50,493 nt of DNA. Source: JAEUJM01 sp044221555 (GTDB lineage Bacteria > Actinomycetota > Acidimicrobiia > Acidimicrobiales > DATDAH01). The stretch covers positions 1 to 50,493 of the forward strand of contig JBGAOY010000030.1 of the NCBI GenBank assembly GCA_044221555.1, read 5' to 3'. Shown piece by piece: positions 25,728-33,888 of this stretch. The notes under the pieces are model-generated. The model worked only from the letters and a program-made list of their open reading frames with translations, did no database searches and had not been told where the DNA came from. A program made the position numbers and the translations under genes. How positions within the stretch are numbered: the stretch's first letter is position 1; each line of letters begins with the position of its first letter.

Positions 25728-27924
25728 CCGTGGCGGCGGTGGCCGCCGTCACCGGTGCCTCGGACCGCTCGAGCGCCTCGAGCAGGTGCATGGAGATGTC
25801 GGCCACCTTCACTGCATCGTCATCGAGGCCCTCGCCCTTCACCCCGTCGTCGATCATGATGTAGCAGAACGGGCAGGCGGTGGCCACGCGCCCCGCGCCG
25901 GTGGCGATCAGCTCCTGGCTGCGCTCCACGTTCACCTGCTTGCCGGTGGACTCCTCCATCCACATGCGGGCGCCGCCGGCCCCGCAGCACATGCCCTTGG
26001 TGCCGTTGCGGGGGGCCTCGACGATCTCCACGCCGCCGAGCGAGCCGATCACCTTGCGGGGCGCCATGTAGATGTCGTTGTGGCGGCCCAGGTAGCACGA
26101 GTCGTGGTAGACGAGGCGCTCGTCGAGTCGGGCGCCCGACAGGTCGAGCTTGCCCTGGTCGACCAGCCACTCGAGGAACTGGCTGTGGTGCACCACCTCG
26201 TAGTGGCCGCCCAGCTGCGGGTACTCGTTCATCAGGGTGTTGAAGCAGTGGGGGCACTGCGTGACGATCTTCTTGACGCCCATGGCGTTGAGCGACTCGA
26301 TGTTCTGCATCGCCAGCATCTGGAAGATGTACTCGTTGCCCGAGCGGCGCGCGGGGTCGCCGGTGCAGAGCTCGGAGGGGCCCAGGATGGCGAAGTCGAT
26401 GCCGGCCCGCTGCATCAGCTTGGCCATCGACTGCGTGACCTTCTTGTTCTTGTCGTCGAACGAGCCCGCGCAGCCCACCCAGTAGAGGTACTCGTGGTCG
26501 AACGGGTCGGTGGGCTCGACCACCTCGATGCCGTCGAGGTCCTTGGCCCAGTCGGCCCGCTCGCCCTGGCTCATGCCCCACGGGTTCGACGAGTTCTCCA
26601 TCGAGCGGTAGGCGTTGCCCAGCTCGGTGGGGAAGTTCGACTCCATCAGCGACAGGTAGCGCCGCATGTCGAGGATCTTGTCGAGGATCTCGATGTTGAC
26701 CGGGCAGATCTCGTCGCAGGCCTTGCACGACGTGCAGGCCCACACCTCTTCGGGGGTGATGCGCTCGAACAGCGAGTCGGCGTCGACGGTGATCTCGGCG
26801 TCGACCCCGATCGGCGGCGAGACCTGCGGGGTGCCGGTGGCGGCCATGACCTCGCCGGTCTTCAGCACGATCTCGCGCGGGTCGAGGGGCTTGCCCGTGG
26901 CGTGGGCGGGGCACACCGAGGTGCACCGACCGCACATCGTGCACGAGTCGGTGTCGAGCAGCTGCTTCCAGGTGAGGTCGGCGATCTGGCTGGCGCCGAA
27001 GCTCTCGAGCTCGGTCTCCATCAGGTTGGGCATGGCCTTCATGGCGCCCTTGGGCCGGTCGCGGTCGCGCAGGTACATGTTCATGGGCGCGGTGAGCGCG
27101 TGGCGCAGCATGGTGGTGGGCAGGATCGCCAGGAAGGCGATGAACGCGAGCACGTGGATGCCCCAGCTCACCTGGTGCAGGGTGCCGAGGTTGTCGAGGC
27201 CGTCCACCAGCGACGACAGGGGGTACCCGACGAACGCCCACTCCTCGATGCCCGGCCGGCCCTCGAGGGCCAGGCGGAACATCTCGGTGGTGAAGCCGGT
27301 GACCGCGATGACGAAGAAGACGGCCAGGATCACCGCGTGCTCGGGCTTGGACTTGATGCGGATGCGGTAGGGCCGGGCCACGTAGCGCCGCACCACGGCC
27401 CACACGATGCCCACCAGGAACACCACGCCGGCGGCGTCGCCGACGGCGATGTAGGCCTGGTAGGTGGTGCCGTGCAGGAACTTGGCGCCCTCGGGCATCT
27501 GGTGGTCGATCTCGAGCACGGCGGTGACGGCCATCAACACCAGGAACCCGAAGTAGATGAGCGAGTGCATCACGCCGGCCGCAGGGTCGCGCAGCAGGGT
27601 CTGCATGTAGACGCCGGCCCGGAAGTCCTTGAGGCGCCGGCCCACGTTCTTCGGGGTGGTGGCCCGGTTGTCGGGGGCACCCCGCTCCCAGTTGCGCACC
27701 CGCTGGCTGAACAGCACCGCCCCGTAGACGAGCATGATCGGGATCACCGTGTAGAAGGCGACGATCAACACGTCGGGGACGTTGACGAACACCTCGCGGC
27801 TCACCGGCGAGTCGTCGTGCCATTGGGTGAGGAGGGGCACCGTGCCCGAGCCCACGGTGAACAGGGCGATGGCGGCGCCGAGCAGGATGACGGCGGTGTG
27901 CGGCTTGATCGGTAGGCGCTTCAT
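25687..27924 (-). CDS. Membrane iron-sulfur oxidoreductase, EtfD-like (HdrD/CCG-type)
   Basis: A 745-residue respiratory-type protein. The N-terminal 300 residues carry about six membrane helices resembling a NarI-like haem b domain. Then come two 4Fe-4S motifs, CTMCGRCTSVCP (from C328) and CTSCKACDEICP (from C397), and two CCG domains (GCAGSFD ... CPHCFNTL and YHDSCYLGR ... MCCGAGGARMW ... CPFCY). This layout matches mycobacterial EtfD (Rv0338c), which passes electrons from electron-transferring flavoprotein to menaquinone during fatty-acid oxidation; the same role is likely but not proven. The C-terminal 30 residues are Ala/Gly-rich. It is divergent from the first nitrogen-locus regulator. 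Confidence 0.9.
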   Translation of the reverse strand: MKRLPIKPHTAVILLGAAIALFTVGSGTVPLLTQWHDDSPVSREVFVNVPDVLIVAFYTVIPIMLVYGAVLFSQRVRNWERGAPDNRATTPKNVGRRLKDFRAGVYMQTLLRDPAAGVMHSLIYFGFLVLMAVTAVLEIDHQMPEGAKFLHGTTYQAYIAVGDAAGVVFLVGIVWAVVRRYVARPYRIRIKSKPEHAVILAVFFVIAVTGFTTEMFRLALEGRPGIEEWAFVGYPLSSLVDGLDNLGTLHQVSWGIHVLAFIAFLAILPTTMLRHALTAPMNMYLRDRDRPKGAMKAMPNLMETELESFGASQIADLTWKQLLDTDSCTMCGRCTSVCPAHATGKPLDPREIVLKTGEVMAATGTPQVSPPIGVDAEITVDADSLFERITPEEVWACTSCKACDEICPVNIEILDKILDMRRYLSLMESNFPTELGNAYRSMENSSNPWGMSQGERADWAKDLDGIEVVEPTDPFDHEYLYWVGCAGSFDDKNKKVTQSMAKLMQRAGIDFAILGPSELCTGDPARRSGNEYIFQMLAMQNIESLNAMGVKKIVTQCPHCFNTLMNEYPQLGGHYEVVHHSQFLEWLVDQGKLDLSGARLDERLVYHDSCYLGRHNDIYMAPRKVIGSLGGVEIVEAPRNGTKGMCCGAGGARMWMEESTGKQVNVERSQELIATGAGRVATACPFCYIMIDDGVKGEGLDDDAVKVADISMHLLEALERSEAPVTAATAATGGGDADGAATVEG

Positions 27925-27998
27925 GGCGCCCCGAACGCTAGCCGGGGCGCTCTCGGCGACGGAACCCCGGACGGGTTCACACGGCGTGGCCTGGGGAG

Positions 27999-28036
27999 TT
28001 CACGACGGCGAAACATTCGCGAAACAGCCCGCCCGT
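27999..28036 (+). promoter_or_regulatory. Phased box TTCAC-N6-GAAAC-N6-GAAAC-N6-CCCGT
   Basis: Four five-base half-sites spaced exactly 11 bp apart, 14 bases before the first pseudo-receiver regulator and in the divergent region with the EtfD-like gene. A further TTCAC lies at 27976-27980. The same architecture recurs before the amt2 leader (35292-35329). Eleven-bp phasing and GAAAC half-sites recall the boxes of actinobacterial GlnR, an OmpR-type nitrogen regulator. Confidence 0.6.
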
Positions 28037-28050
28037 ACCGTCCGCCATCG

Positions 28051-28578
28051 ATGCCGGAGATCGATGTGGTGCTGGTGCGTTGGCCGGACGAGAGCGATCG
28101 TCTCGTGCAACTGCGGGACCAGGGTCGTCCCCGCCTCCTGCTGGTGCAGGCCGACGTACCGCCCCCGATCGTCGACGACGGGCTCGAGGACTGGATCCGG
28201 GTGCCTGCGGGGGAGATGGACCTGCGGGCGCGGGTCGACGGACTCGAGCGACGCTGCCGGGTGTCGCGTGCCGCGCCGCCGCTCCTCGACGACGACGGGG
28301 TGCTCCGCCTCGACGACGAGTGGGTGGCCCTGCCACCGGTCGAAGCCCGCCTGACGGCGGCGCTGCTCGACCGGTTCGGCGCGGTGGTGAGCCGTGACGC
28401 GCTGGCCCGGGCGGGCTGGCCCGCCGGGGCGCCGGGCCGTAACGCCCTCGACGTCCACGTGCTGCGCCTGCGCCGGCGCCTCGAGCCCGTCGGCCTGGCG
28501 ATCCGCACGGTCCGATCGCGTGGCTACCTGCTCGAGCGACGCTCGCGGGGCCGTGGGCAGGTCGCCGCCGACGCCTGA
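28051..28578 (+). CDS. Pseudo-receiver/winged-helix regulator, copy 1 (nitrogen locus)
   Basis: A 175-residue DNA-binding protein. The C-terminal half is an OmpR/PhoB-type winged helix (LPPVEARLTAALLDRFGAVV ... LDVHVLRLRRRLEPVGL ... IRTVRSRGYLLE). The N-terminal 70 residues form a shortened receiver-like domain (VVLVRWPDESDRLVQL, RPRLLLVQADVPPP, LEDWIRVP) with no phosphoacceptor aspartate pattern. This small domain recurs in the products of 33889-34476 and 34943-35269. By analogy with GlnR it is probably an orphan, non-phosphorylated regulator. It has a phased GAAAC box just upstream, possibly autoregulatory, and precedes glnK1. Confidence 0.8.
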   Translation: MPEIDVVLVRWPDESDRLVQLRDQGRPRLLLVQADVPPPIVDDGLEDWIRVPAGEMDLRARVDGLERRCRVSRAAPPLLDDDGVLRLDDEWVALPPVEARLTAALLDRFGAVVSRDALARAGWPAGAPGRNALDVHVLRLRRRLEPVGLAIRTVRSRGYLLERRSRGRGQVAADA

Positions 28579-28713
28579 GCTCTGATGTCAGGTTTGCGCA
28601 AGAACGTCGACCAGTACGCGTCATCTCCCTGGCGGCCTCGGTGGTGGTCTGGGGTCGGCGCCGGCAACCGACGCGTCCAACGAACCCACTCCGGTGTGAG
28701 GAGACGACGCACA

Positions 28714-28755
28714 ATGACCTACGCAACCAGGAGAACCCCATGCCCCATCTCGTGA
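28714..28755 (+). CDS. Possible 13-residue leader ORF overlapping glnK1
   Basis: ATG at 28714 behind GAGGAG encodes MTYATRRTPCPIS and stops 13 bases inside glnK1, out of frame. It resembles the leader ORFs before both amt genes but does not end exactly at the glnK start, so it may be chance. Confidence 0.25.
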   Translation: MTYATRRTPCPIS

Positions 28756-29081
28756 CCGCCATCATCAAGCCCTTCAAGCTCGACGACGTGAAGGAGGCCC
28801 TCCAGGGAGCCGGCTTCCTGGGGCTCACCGTCAGCGAGGTGCAGGGCTACGGCCGCCAGGGCGGCAAGACCGAGACCTTCCGGGGCTCGGAGTACAAGGT
28901 GGACTTCGTGCCGAAGGTGCGGCTCGAGGTCATCGTCGAGACGGCCGACGCCGACAAGGTGATCGACCTGATCGCCACCGCGGCCAAGACCGGCAAGATC
29001 GGTGACGGGAAGGTGTGGGCGGTCGATCTCAGCCGGCTCATGCGGGTCCGCACCGGCGAGCAGGGCGACGAGGCCATCTGA
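28740..29081 (+). CDS. glnK: PII nitrogen regulatory protein (copy 1)
   Basis: A 113-residue PII signal protein. It carries both family signatures: the T-loop GYGRQGGKTETFRGSEYKVD with the modifiable tyrosine (Y52, equivalent to Y51) and the C-terminal KTGKIGDGKVWAVDL (B-loop, ATP/ADP binding). R101/R103-type residues for nucleotide contact are in LMRVRTGEQG. It senses ATP/ADP and 2-oxoglutarate and is expected to block the ammonium channel. ATG 28740 has AGGAG six bases upstream. It is separated from the amt1 gene by a strong terminator, so the two are probably expressed separately. Confidence 0.96.
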   Translation: MPHLVTAIIKPFKLDDVKEALQGAGFLGLTVSEVQGYGRQGGKTETFRGSEYKVDFVPKVRLEVIVETADADKVIDLIATAAKTGKIGDGKVWAVDLSRLMRVRTGEQGDEAI

Positions 29082-29108
29082 GCGGTCGCGACGGTCCCTG
29101 AGCGCCAC

Positions 29109-29145
29109 GACGGGGCGCCCTCCATCCTCTGGGGGGCGCCCCGTC
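29109..29145 (+). terminator. Terminator after glnK1
   Basis: A perfect 12-bp stem (29109-29120 with 29134-29145) with a 13-base loop, 28 bases after the glnK1 stop. It splits glnK1 from amt1, which then needs its own promoter in the 240 bases that follow. Confidence 0.75.
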
Positions 29146-29238
29146 CCGCGTCCCGACTCGCGTCAGGTGGTCGACAAGCACAGGTAAGGAATCCGTCAGA
29201 TTGTCGGGACGAACCCGGCAGACCTCTGTGTGGAGCCG

Positions 29239-29265
29239 TTCACATCGGCGACACGATCTCGTGAT
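29239..29265 (+). promoter_or_regulatory. Weaker phased box TTCAC-N6-GACAC-N6-GTGAT before amt1
   Basis: Three half-sites at 11-bp spacing, upstream of the amt1 leader. It matches the stronger boxes in its first half-site and fits GAAAC with one mismatch in the second. Another TTCAC occurs at 29280-29284. It is a candidate site for the same regulator and less certain than the boxes at 27999 and 35292. Confidence 0.35.
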
Positions 29266-29344
29266 CGGTCGTCCATAGGTTCACGGACGTTGATCAAGCG
29301 GGCCTCAGGGCTTGCGTGTCCTGAACCAACGAAAGGAAGCGGAC

Positions 29345-29395
29345 ATGTCCGAACCTCGCACGAGGTCCTTCACGAGGGAAGCGTGTCGCCCATGA
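29345..29395 (+). CDS. 16-residue leader peptide ORF coupled to amt1
   Basis: ATG 29345 follows a strong ribosome binding site (AAAGGAAG, about six bases away) and encodes MSEPRTRSFTREACRP. Its TGA overlaps the amt1 ATG as ATGA. The amt1 start at 29392 has no well-placed ribosome binding site of its own, so translation of the leader may control amt1 by reinitiation. The peptide is unlikely to act by itself. Confidence 0.5.
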   Translation: MSEPRTRSFTREACRP

Positions 29396-30933
29396 AGCGG
29401 AAACTTCTCGTAGGCGCCGGCGTCACCGGCGCCCTGGTGCTCCTGACGTCGGTGGCGGCCGGCGCCGAGGACTTCGCCCCGGTGCAGGCCGTGACCGACC
29501 TCGGCATCCAGCTCAACCTGCTGTGGGTGGTGATCGGTGCGATCCTGGTGATCTTCATGCAGGCCGGGTTCGCCCTGGTCGAGACCGGCTTCTGTCGGGC
29601 CAAGCACGCCTCGCACGTCGTCTCCACGAACTTCGCCATCTTCGGCCTCGGCTTCGTGGCGTTCTTCCTGATCGGCTACCCCCTGATGTTCGGCGGCTTC
29701 AGCACGTCGCTGCTGGGCATGACGTCGCCGACCGGCGGCGCACTGCTCGGCTCGGGCGACTGGGTGTTCCTGTGGCAGGGCGGCTGGGCCGGCAGCGGCA
29801 AGTCGTTCTACACGGCCGGGACGATGGCCTTCTTCCTCTACATGGTGGCCTTCATGGACACCGTGGCCACGATCCCCACCGGGGCCATGGCCGAGCGCTG
29901 GAAGTGGAAGGCGTTCGTGGGCTGGGGCCTGTTCTGCGGCGCCATCTACTACCCCCTCTTCGGGGCGTGGACCTGGGGCGGCGGCTGGCTGGCCAAGCTG
30001 GGCAACTCGGCCGACCTCGGTCTCGGCTACGTGGACTTCGCCGGCTCCGGCGTGGTGCACGCGGTGGGTGGTGTGGCCGGCCTGGCCGGTGCACTGGTGC
30101 TCGGGCCTCGCATCGGCAAGTTCAACAAGGACGGCTCCGCCAACGCGCTGCCCGGCCACCACATCCCGATGGCCATGCTCGGCACGTTCATCCTGCTGTT
30201 CGGCTGGTTCGGGTTCAACGCCGCCTCGACGTTCGCGGCCACGGACACCCGGTTCGCGGTCGTGGCCCTCAACACCGCCCTGGCCGCCGCCTTCGGCGCC
30301 ACCTCGGCGATGTTCTTCATGATGAGCCGGGGCGACAAGAAGCCCGACCCGGGCATGATGGTGAACGGCATGCTGGGCGGACTGGTGGCCATCACGGCAC
30401 CGTGTGCCTTCGTGCAGCCGTGGGCCGCTGCGGTCATCGGTGCCCTCGCCGGCATCATCATCCCGATCGCCTGCGGGTTCTTCGAGAACCGCCAGATCGA
30501 CGACCCGGTCGGCGCCATCTCGGTGCACGGCGTGGGCGGCGTGTTCGGTGTGCTCTGCGTGGGCATCTTCGCCGACGGCCAGTACGGCGCCGGCTGGAAC
30601 GGCACCAACGTGGCCGCCGACGGCACCATCTCGGGCCCCGGCGTCACCGGCATCCTCTACGACGTGGCTGACGGCGCCAAGCAGCTGGCGTCGCAGGCCA
30701 TCGGCGCCCTGGTGATCTGCACCGTCATCTTCGGTGTGGCCTACCTCTTCTTCAAGGTTCAGAACTCGGTCATGAAGGGCGGCATCCGCTCGGAGGAGGC
30801 CGACGAGATCGAGGGCCTCGACCTGCCGGAGATGGGCATGCTGGCCTACCCCGAGTTCATGGGCTCGCACGTGCCCGGGCTCGAGGCCACGCAGACCCAC
30901 GACCCGGCTGGTGCGGAGATGGCCAAGCACTAG
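29392..30933 (+). CDS. amtB: Ammonium transporter (copy 1)
   Basis: An Amt/Rh-family ammonium channel of 513 residues. It begins with a cleavable-looking hydrophobic N-terminus (LLTSVAAGAEDFA), then eleven membrane helices. The twin pore histidines are in VDFAGSGVVHAVGG and ISVHGVGGVFGV. The C-terminal region with EEADEIEGLDLPEMGMLAYP is the cytoplasmic tail that contacts PII. The tail after that is about 25 residues longer than in amt2. ATG 29392 is chosen for its ATGA overlap with the leader ORF; GTG 29383, in frame and behind GAGGGAAG, is an alternative. A strong terminator follows. Confidence 0.95.
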   Translation: MKRKLLVGAGVTGALVLLTSVAAGAEDFAPVQAVTDLGIQLNLLWVVIGAILVIFMQAGFALVETGFCRAKHASHVVSTNFAIFGLGFVAFFLIGYPLMFGGFSTSLLGMTSPTGGALLGSGDWVFLWQGGWAGSGKSFYTAGTMAFFLYMVAFMDTVATIPTGAMAERWKWKAFVGWGLFCGAIYYPLFGAWTWGGGWLAKLGNSADLGLGYVDFAGSGVVHAVGGVAGLAGALVLGPRIGKFNKDGSANALPGHHIPMAMLGTFILLFGWFGFNAASTFAATDTRFAVVALNTALAAAFGATSAMFFMMSRGDKKPDPGMMVNGMLGGLVAITAPCAFVQPWAAAVIGALAGIIIPIACGFFENRQIDDPVGAISVHGVGGVFGVLCVGIFADGQYGAGWNGTNVAADGTISGPGVTGILYDVADGAKQLASQAIGALVICTVIFGVAYLFFKVQNSVMKGGIRSEEADEIEGLDLPEMGMLAYPEFMGSHVPGLEATQTHDPAGAEMAKH

Positions 30934-30964
30934 ACGGCGCAGCATCCAGCAACAACCACCTGGT

Positions 30965-30997
30965 GACGGGTGCGGGCCCCCGGGGCCCGCACCCGTC
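30965..30997 (+). terminator. Terminator after amt1
   Basis: A perfect 15-bp stem (30965-30979 with 30983-30997) with a three-base loop CCG, followed by a weak T-rich stretch (CTGCTTTG). It separates amt1 from the antiporter-GlnD fusion gene. A further GGATCC-containing inverted repeat lies at about 31028-31047. Confidence 0.8.
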
Positions 30998-31115
30998 CCT
31001 GCTGCTTTGCGCCTCCTTCGTCGGCGCCCCTTCGGGATCCGGTGCTCGGATCCCGCTGCTCGCTCCGCTGCGCAGCCTTGTGGCGCGGCATCACCGATCG
31101 GTGGAAGAACGAACG

Positions 31116-33851
31116 ATGGACCTGGCCAGCATCCTCACCGACATCCTCGTCGTCCTCGTGGCCGCCAAGGTGGCGGCCGAGGTCGCCGAGCGGATCGGCG
31201 TCCCCGCCGTCGTGGGCGAGATCGTCGCCGGCGTCGTCATCGGCCCGTCGGTGCTCGGCCTGGTCGGCGGCGACGAGGTGCTGCGCACGCTCGGTGAGAT
31301 CGGCGTGATCCTCCTGCTGCTCGAGGTCGGCATGGAGATGGACCTCGTCGAGCTCGGCAAGGTGGGTCGGGCGTCGCTCTCGGTGGCGACCGTCGGGGTG
31401 ATCGCACCCCTCGCGCTCGGCCTCGTCGCCATGGAGTTCGTGGTCGGTGACGACTTCAACACGTCGCTCTTCGTGGCCGCGGCCCTGACGGCGACCAGCG
31501 TCGGCATCACCGCCCGCGTCTTCGGCGACCTCCGGGCCCTCGCGACCACCGAGGCCCGGGTGGTGCTCGGCGCCGCGGTGGCCGACGACGTGATGGGCCT
31601 GGTCGTGCTCACCGTCGTCGTGCGCCTGGTCACCGAGGGATCGGTGTCGCTGCTGTCGGTGCTCGGCATCGTGGTGGTGGCCGTCGGGTTCCTGGTGGTC
31701 AGTGGGGCTCTGGGCATCCGCCTCGCCGGCCCGCTGTTCGACCTGGTCGAGCGGGTGTCGCGGTCGACCGGCACCCTCGTGGCGATCGCGCTGGCCTTCA
31801 CGCTGGCCTTCGCCACCCTGGCCGACGCCGCCAAGCTGGCCCCCATCGTCGGTGCCTTCGTGGCCGGCATCGCCCTGAGCCGGGCCAGGCAGGCCGACCG
31901 CATCCGTAGCGAGCTGGCCCCCGTGGGCCACCTGTTCATCCCGGTGTTCTTCCTGCAGATCGGCATCGATGCCGACATCGGGGCGTTCGCCCGGGTGAGC
32001 GTGCTGCGCGACGCCGGCATCCTGCTGGCGGTCGCGGTGGTGGGCAAGCTGGTCTCACCGCTCGGCGCCATCGGCACGCCGGGCGACAAGGCGCTCATCG
32101 GCCTCGGCATGCTGCCCCGGGGCGAGGTGGGACTGATCTTCGCCACCATCGGCCTGCAGAACGGTGTGCTGGGCGGCGACCTCTACGCCGCGCTCCTGCT
32201 CGTGGTGCTGGTGACCACGCTGGTCACGCCGCCGCTGCTGAAGTTCCGTTACGGCCAGCTGCGAGCCGACGTCCGTCGCCGCGGGCCCTCGGCGGGAACC
32301 GAACCACCCGATGGCGGCTGGCTGGCCGTGCGTGAGGGCGAGGTGCTCCTGGCGTCGACGCCTCCCGACGAGCAGGGCACGCTGGTGGGCCTGCGCGCGG
32401 CGGTCCTCGCCGGCCGCTCGCACCCTGCGGACGACGTGCTCGAGTGGCTCGTGGGCCTGCCCGACGACGCGGTGCGCTGGGACACCGAGGCCTATGACGC
32501 CCTCCTCGACCTGGTCGAGCGGGGCAACGCCCGTTCGTGGCGGTTCCTGCTGTCCACCGGCGTGCTCGATCGTGCGCTGCCCGAACTGGCGTCGGCCATG
32601 CGCGACCGTGAGAGCGCGCCGTTCGCCATCGACGCACTGGGGCCGTACCGCATGGTGTCGCTCGAGACCCTCCGCGCCCTCGACGCCGACGACCCGCTGG
32701 CGGTCGAGTGCCGGGAGCTCGTCGACCTCGACGCCGTGCTGCTGGCCCTGCTGATCATCGAGGCGACCGAGTCGTCCGGGGCGCCCGACCGGGTCGCCGA
32801 GGCCACCTTGCGGCGGCTCGACCTCGACCCTGCCACCGCGGCCCGGGTCAGCGGCCTCGTCGACGACCGGGGGCAGCTGCTGTGGGCCGCCGCCCACCGT
32901 CCCGGCGGCATGTCGGAGGCCGCGGTGCTGCCGTTGGCGAGCCACCTCGACACGCCGGAACGGGCGCGGGAGCTCTACGTGATCACCGCGCTGCGCCACG
33001 CCGACCGCGAACGGTGGGAGAAGGAGCGGCTGCGCGAGCTCCACGGGCTCATCCAGGGCGTCCTCAGCGAGCCAGGGCTGGGTGGGGTCGACGCCCGAAG
33101 CCTGGTGCGGCAGCGCAGGGAGCAGGCTGCGGCCGTGGCGGGGGACCCGGCGCTCCAGACGCGGATCGATGACGCCCCGGCGTCCTACGTGCTCCGCCAG
33201 GACGCCGCCAGCGTGGCGCGCGTCGCCCGGCTGGTCGAACCGTTGCCGAAGCCGAACGCCGCCCGCGTCGCGGTGGTCGACGGCGGCGGCGGGCGCTGGC
33301 GAGTCGACGTCGGCGCCCGCGACCGCCCGGGGCTGCTGGCCATGGTGTCTGGGGCCATCACCCGTGCCGGCCTCGACGTCCGTCGTGCGGTGGTCGCCAC
33401 CTGGCCGGACGGCGCGGCCGTGGAGAGCTTCGAGGTGGTGGGTGACCGGCCCCCCGACGCCGACGCGCTCGAGGAGCTCATCGTGGCTGCCTTCCACGAG
33501 CCGCTGGAAGCCAGCCCGAACCCGCACGCGCTGGTCACCTTCGACGATCGCAGCTCGCCGTGGCACACGATCTGCGAGGTCGAGGCCGTGGATCGACCCG
33601 GGCTCTTGCATGAATTGGCGACCGCGTTCGCGGCCGCGGGCACGCAGGTGGTGTCCGCGTCGGCCACGTCGACGGCGGGCTCGTCGGAGGTGGTCGACAC
33701 CTTCGAGCTGGTCTCCCGGAACGGAGGGAAGCTGGTTCGGTCGGAGCGCGATGCGGTGGCGGAGTTCGTCGGCAGTGGGGCCGTGCTGGCCCGGCGCCGC
33801 TTCCGGTCGCTCGCGTCAGAAAGACGTAAGAAAGCGGTCGTACAGGGGTAA
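31116..33851 (+). CDS. CPA2 cation/proton antiporter fused to GlnD-like pseudo-HD and two ACT domains
   Basis: A 911-residue fusion. Residues 1-385 are a Kef/NapA-type CPA2 antiporter with about 12 helices, the ion-binding aspartate pair in VADDVMGLVVL (D157-D158) and the late motif GLGMLPRGEVGLIFATIG. Residues about 430-690 resemble the HD region of PII uridylyltransferase GlnD (STGVLDRALPELASAMRDRE, then LVDLDAVLLALLIIEATESS), but the metal-binding HD residues are replaced. Residues about 725-790 and 815-890 are two ACT domains (ARDRPGLLAMVSGAITRAGL and AVDRPGLLHELATAFAAAGT), as at the GlnD C-terminus. The nucleotidyltransferase domain is absent. In GlnD the ACT pair senses glutamine. I infer a glutamine- or nitrogen-gated antiporter. 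ATG 31116 fits GGAAG nine bases upstream. Probably co-transcribed with the next genes. Confidence 0.9.
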   Translation: MDLASILTDILVVLVAAKVAAEVAERIGVPAVVGEIVAGVVIGPSVLGLVGGDEVLRTLGEIGVILLLLEVGMEMDLVELGKVGRASLSVATVGVIAPLALGLVAMEFVVGDDFNTSLFVAAALTATSVGITARVFGDLRALATTEARVVLGAAVADDVMGLVVLTVVVRLVTEGSVSLLSVLGIVVVAVGFLVVSGALGIRLAGPLFDLVERVSRSTGTLVAIALAFTLAFATLADAAKLAPIVGAFVAGIALSRARQADRIRSELAPVGHLFIPVFFLQIGIDADIGAFARVSVLRDAGILLAVAVVGKLVSPLGAIGTPGDKALIGLGMLPRGEVGLIFATIGLQNGVLGGDLYAALLLVVLVTTLVTPPLLKFRYGQLRADVRRRGPSAGTEPPDGGWLAVREGEVLLASTPPDEQGTLVGLRAAVLAGRSHPADDVLEWLVGLPDDAVRWDTEAYDALLDLVERGNARSWRFLLSTGVLDRALPELASAMRDRESAPFAIDALGPYRMVSLETLRALDADDPLAVECRELVDLDAVLLALLIIEATESSGAPDRVAEATLRRLDLDPATAARVSGLVDDRGQLLWAAAHRPGGMSEAAVLPLASHLDTPERARELYVITALRHADRERWEKERLRELHGLIQGVLSEPGLGGVDARSLVRQRREQAAAVAGDPALQTRIDDAPASYVLRQDAASVARVARLVEPLPKPNAARVAVVDGGGGRWRVDVGARDRPGLLAMVSGAITRAGLDVRRAVVATWPDGAAVESFEVVGDRPPDADALEELIVAAFHEPLEASPNPHALVTFDDRSSPWHTICEVEAVDRPGLLHELATAFAAAGTQVVSASATSTAGSSEVVDTFELVSRNGGKLVRSERDAVAEFVGSGAVLARRRFRSLASERRKKAVVQG

Positions 33852-33874
33852 CGCGACGCGAACTGTGCCGACAC
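33848..33874 (+). promoter_or_regulatory. Weak phased box GTAAC-N6-CGAAC-N6-GACAC
   Basis: Three half-sites at 11-bp spacing spanning the end of the antiporter gene and the gap before the second regulator. GTAAC fits the GTnAC half-site of actinobacterial GlnR boxes. Its position 15 bases before a start would suit repression. Low certainty because each half-site is degenerate. Confidence 0.25.
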
Positions 33875-33888
33875 CGAGGATGCGTACG

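Noticed and set aside
25459..27915. A long plus-strand frame opposite the EtfD-like gene
   Set aside because: The minus-strand frame has Fe-S motifs and membrane helices; the plus frame is a low-complexity shadow.
31021..31080. A riboswitch or attenuator before the antiporter-GlnD gene
   Set aside because: Several GC-rich inverted repeats occur, but no known aptamer core or alternative terminator/antiterminator pair could be identified by eye.
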